Assembly: GCA_002722255.1 (NCBI GenBank)
Contig: PBLD01000001.1
Span: forward strand, 936,311-1,000,310
DNA: 64,000 nt
Origin: Winogradskyella sp.
Lineage (GTDB): Bacteria > Bacteroidota > Bacteroidia > Flavobacteriales > Flavobacteriaceae
Reading direction: 5' to 3'
The notes under the pieces were generated by a model that ran no database searches, was not told where the DNA came from, and saw only the letters and a list, made by a program, of their open reading frames with translations. The translations under genes and the position numbers were made by a program. Positions 42,535-48,664 of this stretch are shown piece after piece. How positions within the stretch are numbered: position 1 is the stretch's first letter; every line of letters begins with the position of its first letter.

Positions 42535-43713
42535 ATGAAAATTTTAGCCATCGACGACCAACAGTTAGTATTACTTCCTTTAGAAAAAAGATTGAAGGAG
42601 TTAGGATACGATGTTAAAATAGAAACAGATGCTAATAAAGGATTGGCTATATACGATGAATTTAATCCAGATTTAGTTATCGTAGATTTTAATATGCCAA
42701 GAATTTCTGGATTTGATGTGATAAAACAAATTAGAACTTCAAAAAATCCGGAAACATTAATTATGATTTTATCTGGTAATACACAAGATGCTATTATTAC
42801 TGAGGCTTTTGAGTTGGGTGTAACCGATTATATGAAAAAACCGCTGAGCTTAAACGAGATTTGTGCTCGTGTAAAACGATTAATTGGTACGCCAAATGTG
42901 GTGAAAAATGAATCTGCTGAGAATGTAATGATTCAGCAACGTTGTGTAGGTGTGGTAATACCTTGCTATAATGAAGAAGAACGATTGTTAAGTGATGAGT
43001 TTTTAAAGTACATAGATCAACATACTGGCTATCATTTATGTTTTGTTAATGATGGTAGTAAAGACAGAACTTTAGAAGTTTTGCATAATATTCAAAAAGG
43101 AAGAGAAGACTTTATTACAGTTTATGATTGCGAAAAAAACGGTGGTAAAGCTGAAGCTGTAAGATTAGGAATGTTACACATGGCACAAAAAGAAGATCTT
43201 GATTACATAGGGTTTTTAGATGCAGATTTATCCACTGATTTAAGAGATTTTGACGATTTAGTAAAAACTATAGAAAACTCAGATTTTAAAATTGTAAGCG
43301 GTTCTCGTATCTCTAGAATGGGAGCAGATATTACTAAAGAATCAGCACGCAAAATCATTAGCTTAACGATAAAATTTATTATAAGAAAGATTTTAAGAAT
43401 GGATTTTAAAGACACACAATGTGGTGCAAAAATCTTTCATAAGGATATCATTGATATTGCTTTTGGTAAAAAGTTTGTAACGCAGTGGATTTTTGATGTA
43501 GAAATTTTTAAGCGAATGTCTATCCATTTTGGTCTTAAGAAGGCAAAAGCGATGCTTTGTGAACAGCCATTAAAGCGTTGGATACATGCTGACGGATCTA
43601 AATTGTCTATGAAAGACTCAGTAAAGATTGTAATGCAATTAGCGCAGATTGCATGGGTTTATAGATCCAAAAAATCAAAATCTAAGAATTCAGAAGTTCT
43701 TGAAGTTGCATAA
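42535..43713 (+). CDS. Receiver domain fused to a family 2 glycosyltransferase
   Basis: A 392-residue fusion. Residues 1-118 are a full receiver: acidic D7-D8, phospho-acceptor Asp51 in VIVDFNMP, and Lys102 in DYMKKPL. Residues 137-370 are a GT2 of the dolichol-phosphate-mannose/glucose synthase type: VVIPCYNEEERL, FVNDGSKDRT, NGGKAEAVRLG, the DxD pair in FLDADLST (229-231), VSGSR and DTQCGAKIF. No membrane helices. It should load a sugar onto a lipid carrier, with activity or localisation controlled by phosphorylation. It has the LytTR-type promoter G and heads an operon with a degenerate GT2 and manA. Confidence 0.88.
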   Translation: MKILAIDDQQLVLLPLEKRLKELGYDVKIETDANKGLAIYDEFNPDLVIVDFNMPRISGFDVIKQIRTSKNPETLIMILSGNTQDAIITEAFELGVTDYMKKPLSLNEICARVKRLIGTPNVVKNESAENVMIQQRCVGVVIPCYNEEERLLSDEFLKYIDQHTGYHLCFVNDGSKDRTLEVLHNIQKGREDFITVYDCEKNGGKAEAVRLGMLHMAQKEDLDYIGFLDADLSTDLRDFDDLVKTIENSDFKIVSGSRISRMGADITKESARKIISLTIKFIIRKILRMDFKDTQCGAKIFHKDIIDIAFGKKFVTQWIFDVEIFKRMSIHFGLKKAKAMLCEQPLKRWIHADGSKLSMKDSVKIVMQLAQIAWVYRSKKSKSKNSEVLEVA

Positions 43714-43726
43714 TAATAAGTAAATA

Positions 43727-44206
43727 ATGAAGATAGGAGTCATAATAATTTTTAGAAATAATGAATCTTTAATAAATGTTGACGCTTTAGCCAAACACAT
43801 TCAGTCTACAGATGTTGTAAAGTTTTGTTTGGTAGATAATAACAGCAAGGATAATACCATACAATTACTTAACGAAGTAAAAGAAAATTGTGCAGACAAA
43901 GTAGAAATTGTAGAGATAAAAAAGACGGTTTCCGAACCAATGGCCAAAAGAGCAGGTGCTCGTTATTTGTTTAGTAATTATAATTTGAAGTATATAGGGT
44001 TTATAAACTTGGCATCACTTCAAAAAACAAACAAAAGTCTTGATGAAATTTTGGAGCACAGTGTAAAAAACAAAGAATTTATAGCAGAGGTAAAAGCGCT
44101 AATAGATAAAAATAACCCTAAGTCAAATTTCTTTAAGGGAATTATTTCAATTGTAGATTCAGTAAAAGAAATGAATAAATACAGGGCTTTAAAACCGAGC
44201 CTTTAA
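43727..44206 (+). CDS. Truncated or degenerate GT2-fold protein
   Basis: A 159-residue protein with the first half of a GT-A fold: IGVIIIFRNNESL, FCLVDNNSKDNT, then a helix. Where an active enzyme has a DxD motif, this has FINLASLQ, with no acidic pair, and the acceptor-binding half is missing. It is therefore probably not a catalyst. It follows the receiver-GT2 fusion by 13 bp and may form a regulatory heterodimer with it. Another possibility is a decaying gene, but the frame is intact and the codon use ordinary. Confidence 0.65.
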   Translation: MKIGVIIIFRNNESLINVDALAKHIQSTDVVKFCLVDNNSKDNTIQLLNEVKENCADKVEIVEIKKTVSEPMAKRAGARYLFSNYNLKYIGFINLASLQKTNKSLDEILEHSVKNKEFIAEVKALIDKNNPKSNFFKGIISIVDSVKEMNKYRALKPSL

Positions 44207-44219
44207 AAATAGAAAGAAC

Positions 44220-45221
44220 ATGAAAGCATATCCTATAAAATTTAAACCAATCTTAAAAGAGAAAATTTGGGGCGGAAATAAACTCTCAAAAATCTTGAAT
44301 AAGCAAACAGATTTAGAAAATGTTGGTGAAAGCTGGGAAATTTCTGGTGTAAAAGGAAATGTTTCAGAAGTAGCTAATGGAGACTACAAAGGGCAAAACC
44401 TAAATGATCTTTTAAAAACATATAATTCAGAATTTTTAGGTTTAGCAAATTCAGAACGTTTTGGCGAAGAGTTTCCTCTGTTAATTAAGTTTTTAGATGC
44501 AAAAACAGACCTTTCAGTACAAGTGCATCCAGATGATAAAATGGCCCAAGCACATCATAATTCCTTTGGTAAAACAGAAATGTGGTATATCATGGATAGT
44601 GATGACGATGCAGATATCGTTCTTGGATTAAAAGATGAAAGTGTAGATAAAAATATATTAGGACAAATTAACGCAAATAATGTTGAAGAGGTCTTTAATA
44701 GAGAAAAAGTAAAGCAAGGCGATAGTTACTTTATTCCAGCAGGAAAAATTCATGCCATTGGTGCAGGTGTTTTGGCTGCTGAGATACAGCAAACCAGTGA
44801 TATTACTTATAGAGTTTACGATTGGGATAGAACTGACGATTCTGGTAATAAACGCGATTTACACACCAAGCAAGCTATAGAAGCAACAAAATCTTTTGAG
44901 TCTAATGGTAAATGTGATTATGAACTTTTTTCTTATAAAAATAGCAATTTAGTGTCTTGTGATTTCTTTACTACTAATATTTTTAAGGTTAATGGTTTAA
45001 GACAAATAAACTATGACTATCTAGACTCGTTTGTTATTTTTATGTGCGTAGAAGGAGAGACTTTAATATCTGTAAACGGACATACCGAAACTTTAAAAAT
45101 GGGAGAAACTGTTTTGCTTCCTGCATCAATGAGAACAGCTTTATTTAATGGTAAGAATGCAAAGTTGTTAGAAGTGTATATAAAACCACAACAATCTCAA
45201 AGTAAAAAATTAGCTATTTAG
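44220..45221 (+). CDS. manA: Mannose-6-phosphate isomerase, class I type
   Basis: A 333-residue zinc enzyme interconverting fructose-6-phosphate and mannose-6-phosphate, the entry to GDP-mannose for polysaccharide synthesis. Zinc-binding residues: His103 in SVQVHPDD and Glu120 in GKTEMWY, plus a His in IPAGKIHAIGAG. The opening FKPILKEKIWGGNKL and the DWDR motif are typical of the short bacterial form. It lies 13 bp after the degenerate GT2 in the promoter-G operon, suggesting that the exported polymer contains mannose or a sugar derived from it. Confidence 0.92.
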   Translation: MKAYPIKFKPILKEKIWGGNKLSKILNKQTDLENVGESWEISGVKGNVSEVANGDYKGQNLNDLLKTYNSEFLGLANSERFGEEFPLLIKFLDAKTDLSVQVHPDDKMAQAHHNSFGKTEMWYIMDSDDDADIVLGLKDESVDKNILGQINANNVEEVFNREKVKQGDSYFIPAGKIHAIGAGVLAAEIQQTSDITYRVYDWDRTDDSGNKRDLHTKQAIEATKSFESNGKCDYELFSYKNSNLVSCDFFTTNIFKVNGLRQINYDYLDSFVIFMCVEGETLISVNGHTETLKMGETVLLPASMRTALFNGKNAKLLEVYIKPQQSQSKKLAI

Positions 45222-45235
45222 TTACCTTATAATTT

Positions 45236-45243
45236 TATATTTG
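45236..45243 (+). promoter_or_regulatory. -7 box TATATTTG of the PhnA-like gene
   Basis: An exact TAnnTTTG match, 23 bp before the ATG at 45267. It supports the ATG rather than the TTG at 45264 as start. Confidence 0.6.
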
Positions 45244-45266
45244 CTCATCTTTAAAATTAAATTTTG

Positions 45267-45830
45267 ATGAGTTTAGAAAGAGAACTTCAAAAGCGAAGTG
45301 GAAATCGTTGCGAACTAAGTGGAGATACAGAAAAACTAGCAGTTTATATTGTTCCCGATGCCAAAGATTTAGCTTTATACGCGTCAGAAACGTGTATAGA
45401 GCAGATGAATGATGCTGACAAAATTGATGTTAACCACTGGAGATGTCTTAACGATAGTATGTGGAGCGAGCATGATGCCGTAAAAGTGATGGCTTGGAGA
45501 ATGCTTCACAGAATTGATGCAGACTGGACGCAAGACTTACTCAATATGTTTTACATCGAAGATGACTTGTTAGAAGTAGCAAAAGCCTCAGGTGATGGTG
45601 AAGATGATGAAAATAAAATTATACATCGTGATGTTAATGGTGTGGTTTTAGAACATGGGGATTCAGTTGTGCTTATCAAAGATCTTAAAGTTAAAGGCTC
45701 TAGCATGGTAGCCAAACAAGGAACTGCTGTTAGAAATATTAGACTAGATCACGAAAATGCTGAATATATTGAAGGTAAAGTAGATGGCCAGCAAATCGTC
45801 ATTATTACCCAATACGTTAAGAAGATTTAA
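45267..45830 (+). CDS. PhnA-domain protein
   Basis: A 187-residue protein, starting at the ATG at 45267. The N-terminal half holds a zinc-ribbon-like start (RSGNRCELSG, then SETCIEQM) and a helical region (NHWRCLNDSMWSEHDAVKVMAWRML). The C-terminal 70 residues are the PhnA domain (RDVNGVVLEHGDSVVLIKDLKVKGSS, VRNIRLDHE, GQQIVIITQYVKK). Despite its name, PhnA is not required for phosphonate use, and the role of the family is unknown. The last 4 bp overlap a convergent small gene. Confidence 0.88.
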   Translation: MSLERELQKRSGNRCELSGDTEKLAVYIVPDAKDLALYASETCIEQMNDADKIDVNHWRCLNDSMWSEHDAVKVMAWRMLHRIDADWTQDLLNMFYIEDDLLEVAKASGDGEDDENKIIHRDVNGVVLEHGDSVVLIKDLKVKGSSMVAKQGTAVRNIRLDHENAEYIEGKVDGQQIVIITQYVKKI

Positions 45831-45967
45831 TCTGAGTTCTTTTTGTTGAAAAAGTCAAAACTCAGCGGTATCATAAATACTAAAAACAAATAACGACCAG
45901 TTACTAATCCAAAGAGTGTTATTCCGGCCAGAATAACCATTAAAATTACCTTATATTTATATTTCAT
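45827..45967 (-). CDS. Small membrane protein (46 residues)
   Basis: A short gene read on the minus strand from ATG at 45967 to TAA at 45827-45829. It begins MKYKYKVILMVILAG and ends FDFFNKKNSD, with two hydrophobic stretches (residues 7-23 and 26-37), a basic start and a polar end, as a small inner-membrane protein would have. It overlaps the PhnA-like stop by 4 bp in a region otherwise without genes. No family is recognised. Support is its membrane-protein composition and clean frame. Confidence 0.55.
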   Translation of the reverse strand: MKYKYKVILMVILAGITLFGLVTGRYLFLVFMIPLSFDFFNKKNSD

Positions 45968-46015
45968 GGTGTAAAGGTAAATGCCTTATTTATTTTATTC
46001 AACACTAAAATCAAA

Positions 46016-46282
46016 ATGTTGCAAATAAGACCAACATGTGAGCATTGTAATAAATCACTTCCTTTTGATTCTGAAGAGGCTATGATTTGCACCTTTGAGT
46101 GTACTTTTTGCAAAGATTGTGTTGAGCTTTTGCATCATATCTGTCCAAGCTGTGGAGGTGGTTTTGAAAAACGGCCAATTCGTCCAGCAAATATGTTGCA
46201 AAAATATCCTGTTTCTACTAAAGTAATTCATAAACCTGTGAATCTTAAAGCGCATTTGACAAAGTTTAATATAAAAGAGTAA
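46016..46282 (+). CDS. DUF1272 zinc-ribbon protein
   Basis: An 88-residue cysteine-rich protein: CEHC (8-11), then ICTFECTFCKDCVELLHHICPSCGGGFEKRPIRP (positions 24-57), with eight cysteines in the pattern of DUF1272, a double zinc-binding fold. It is a common short flavobacterial and proteobacterial family without assigned function. Length is normal. It stands alone between the small membrane protein and the LytTR-type promoter H. Confidence 0.88.
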   Translation: MLQIRPTCEHCNKSLPFDSEEAMICTFECTFCKDCVELLHHICPSCGGGFEKRPIRPANMLQKYPVSTKVIHKPVNLKAHLTKFNIKE

Positions 46283-46344
46283 ATTTTCTTACAATGTATC
46301 TGTTTGTAAATGTGTTTTTTATCGAAAAAATAAACCGCCGTTTT

Positions 46345-46413
46345 CAAATTATCTAAACAAAAACACCATTTATCGAATTTCTGGGAAGTAGAGGATATTT
46401 AGTTAGATATTAG
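46345..46413 (+). promoter_or_regulatory. LytTR-type promoter H (upstream of 46494)
   Basis: Half-sites CAAATTATC (46345-46353) and CCATTTATC (46366-46374) are 21 bp apart. GATATTAG (46406-46413; two mismatches to TAnnTTTG) lies 40 bp after the second. This is the weakest member of the set. Confidence 0.45.
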
Positions 46414-46493
46414 TGTCATCCCTTAGAATTAATAGCACCAGATTTACAGATTAATAGCCCTAAATTATTATTAATGATTTAACAGTATTTATT

Positions 46494-46808
46494 ATGGATT
46501 TACAGATCACCAACTACAACAATCGCTTTCAGATTAAGGGGACACTTAACAAGTTAAGTATTAAGACTTTTAATGCGCATTTTGCTAATATTTTTGATAG
46601 ACTAGATAATATCTTATTAGATATAGAAAGTGTAGAAAGTATAGATAGGGCAGGCGTAATGGCCTTGGCTAGATTACATAATGAATCTATTACAAAATCT
46701 AAAAAATTATCAATAATAGGTTTAGGTTGCAAAGAACTTTACGATCATTTTAAGTCTGAAGAGCCTGAAACTATCCAGGTGCCTGCTGGTTCAATTGTTG
46801 CAGCTTAG
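46494..46808 (+). CDS. Second STAS-domain protein without the phospho-serine
   Basis: A 104-residue STAS domain (FQIKGTLNKLSIKTFN, NILLDIESVESIDRAGVMALARL, KLSIIGLGCKELYDHF). At the usual DSSG loop it has D51-R-A-G54, so it cannot be switched by serine phosphorylation. It resembles the STAS protein at 33648 in size and in this loss, and also carries a LytTR-type promoter. No anti-sigma kinase gene is visible nearby. A small protein-binding regulator of the surface programme is the likeliest role. Confidence 0.83.
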   Translation: MDLQITNYNNRFQIKGTLNKLSIKTFNAHFANIFDRLDNILLDIESVESIDRAGVMALARLHNESITKSKKLSIIGLGCKELYDHFKSEEPETIQVPAGSIVAA

Positions 46809-46841
46809 AAGAATAGAATAAATCATAAAATATATACACAG

Positions 46842-46895
46842 AAAGTGCCTTAAGTACGTTTATGGTGACAGATAAGCGGCTTTTGAGCACTTTTT
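46842..46895. terminator. Possible bidirectional terminator
   Basis: AAAGTGC (46842-46848) and GCACTTT (46887-46893) can pair, with a T-run on the plus side. The 38-nt loop is long, so this is weak. It lies between the convergent STAS and DUF4440 genes. Confidence 0.35.
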
Positions 46896-46897
46896 AT

Positions 46898-47341
46898 TTA
46901 GCAAGACATGTCTGCTATAATTTTCCATTCGCCATTAATCTTTTTAAAGATAATGATGAAAACACCATCTGCATTACCAACTTCTCTTTTAAGATGGTAT
47001 TCACCCATTACCCAATAATTATCTCCTTCAATTTTTGAAATATCATTGATGACAAAATTCAGTGTGCCACTTTCAGCCTTTGTAGGATAACCTTTTTTGT
47101 AATTGTTTAATGTGTTTTCCCAACCGTAAGTTAAGCCTCTGCTACCATAAAATTTGAGAGAATCGCTCTTCCAATAGCCTTGCATAAACCCTTCTAAGTC
47201 ATGATTGCTCCATGCCTTTTCTTGCGTGTTAAGGACCTTTAAAATTTCTGCTTTGTCGGTTTCAAAAGTGTCTTTTTGTTGGTCTTGGTTATTACTGCAA
47301 TTCAACAATAAAAGAGCAAAAACAAAATAGATAGATTTCAT
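46898..47341 (-). CDS. Lipoprotein with SnoaL-like/DUF4440 (NTF2) domain
   Basis: A 147-residue protein with a lipobox at LLLLNC (cysteine 15) and an NTF2-like domain: ILKVLNTQEKAWSNHDLEGFMQGYWKSDSLKFYG, then GESTLNNYKKGYP-like and GTLNFVINDISKIEGDNYWVMGEYHLKR, IIFKKINGEWKIIADMSC (given in parts). This matches the DUF4440 family of small exported proteins with a binding pocket. Function unknown. Confidence 0.85.
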   Translation of the reverse strand: MKSIYFVFALLLLNCSNNQDQQKDTFETDKAEILKVLNTQEKAWSNHDLEGFMQGYWKSDSLKFYGSRGLTYGWENTLNNYKKGYPTKAESGTLNFVINDISKIEGDNYWVMGEYHLKREVGNADGVFIIIFKKINGEWKIIADMSC

Positions 47342-47406
47342 TACAAATAGGATTTTAGTTTATCCTAAAAGTAATGATTTACAGATAAATCTGCATTAGA
47401 GTGTTT

Positions 47407-48507
47407 TTAAAGCACTCCCTTTTGCTTCTTTAAAAAAGCATCTGCCTGATGTTGCATTAACTCGCGTGCTTTTTTACGTTTGTAATTCATTACTTCTTCT
47501 TCATCAGCAATTTCGGTGTACACTTTGTTGTTAATGTCATTATCTGTCTTAACCAGTAATTGACGTTCTGCAACTTGTTGGCTAACCCAAGATTTAATAA
47601 CAGTTTCCTGATCTTCCAGTTTGTAGTCGTACTCGCCTTTTGGTGATAAAAGTTTTGCGATAATAGGTGAAGTCTCAATAGCCAAAAACAACAGGAAAAT
47701 AAAGAAAGAAGGCAGCCAAGGTAACGTACCCAAAGCGGTAACTCTAGCCATTAAGCCGTCAAAATTATCAATGATAGGTTGCGATTCTGAAACGTTGGCT
47801 TTATAATCGCCTTGCAAAGCAATTATTTCATTTTCTAAAGTTGTAATTTTTGCTTTGTTGTCGGTTTTTAGTTTTTGTAGTTCTGCCAAAGCAGTGTCGT
47901 GTTTCTCTCGCTTTTCTTTGTAAACAGGCCCTTTTCCTAATTTCATTGAACCAGAGGTGCCTTCGACTTCTGTTATGTAAGTGTCGTAAAGCGCATTGAC
48001 TTCGGTTTCTTTAGCATCTATTTCATTTTGTAAGCCTAAAATCTGACCTTCTAATTCTGCTATTTTAGGATTGAATTGTTGCGCAATTTGATTTTGATTG
48101 GCAAGTGTTAAATCATTCTTTTGTTCTAATAACACCTGATTGATTTCCTTTTCAAAAATCTTAAGTTCCAAAGGTTTAGAAATCACCACAGCAATTATCA
48201 CAGCCAGAAAAATTCGTGGTGTGGCTTGTAGTAATTCGTCTAAAATATTATTTCTTTTTTTAATAGTTGAAACAATGTATCGATCTAGATTAAAGATTAA
48301 AAGTCCCCAAACCAGCCCAAAACCAATGGAAGTATAGAGGTTATCAAAAACTGTGTACAACGCATAACTTGCAGCAATAGTTGCCATTAATGCGGTGAAA
48401 AATACAGTAGCTCCAATACCAGCATATTTATTTTGCTCGCCATTAGAGCAGTTATCGAGAATATTGGTGTCTGCTCCCGAACATAGGATAAAGAATTGTT
48501 TTAACAT
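47407..48507 (-). CDS. DUF4407 membrane protein
   Basis: A 366-residue protein with the DUF4407 layout: ILCSGADTNILDNCSNGEQNKYAGIG at the start (residues 7-32), three helices up to residue 110 (FNLDRYIVST between them), a long periplasmic or cytoplasmic coiled coil (about 125-245, NQIAQQFNPKIAELEGQILGLQNEI) and a last helix with FLLFLAIETSPIIAKLLSPKGEYD. Function is unknown; the family is common in Bacteroidota. The gene stands alone between DUF4440 and the terminator of the second BlaR1-like gene. Confidence 0.88.
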   Translation of the reverse strand: MLKQFFILCSGADTNILDNCSNGEQNKYAGIGATVFFTALMATIAASYALYTVFDNLYTSIGFGLVWGLLIFNLDRYIVSTIKKRNNILDELLQATPRIFLAVIIAVVISKPLELKIFEKEINQVLLEQKNDLTLANQNQIAQQFNPKIAELEGQILGLQNEIDAKETEVNALYDTYITEVEGTSGSMKLGKGPVYKEKREKHDTALAELQKLKTDNKAKITTLENEIIALQGDYKANVSESQPIIDNFDGLMARVTALGTLPWLPSFFIFLLFLAIETSPIIAKLLSPKGEYDYKLEDQETVIKSWVSQQVAERQLLVKTDNDINNKVYTEIADEEEVMNYKRKKARELMQHQADAFLKKQKGVL

Positions 48508-48606
48508 AACTTGTTTGTTTTGATTGATTGATGATAAGACAAGTTTAATACAAGTCTTACAGGCTATTAGAACGCTAAAACTGTGGTTTTGTTACATTTT
48601 TAAGAC

Positions 48607-48640
48607 GAAAAAAGCCTCGATACTCGAAGCTTTTTCTTAA
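48607..48640. terminator. Intrinsic terminator of the second BlaR1-like gene
   Basis: Arms AAAAAGCCTCGA and TCGAAGCTTTTT pair with one mismatch around a 3-nt loop. The A/T runs let it act on both strands. It lies 24 bp beyond the stop of the minus-strand gene at 48665. Confidence 0.75.
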
Positions 48641-48664
48641 TACGGTAACTATTTCGTTTGTTGT

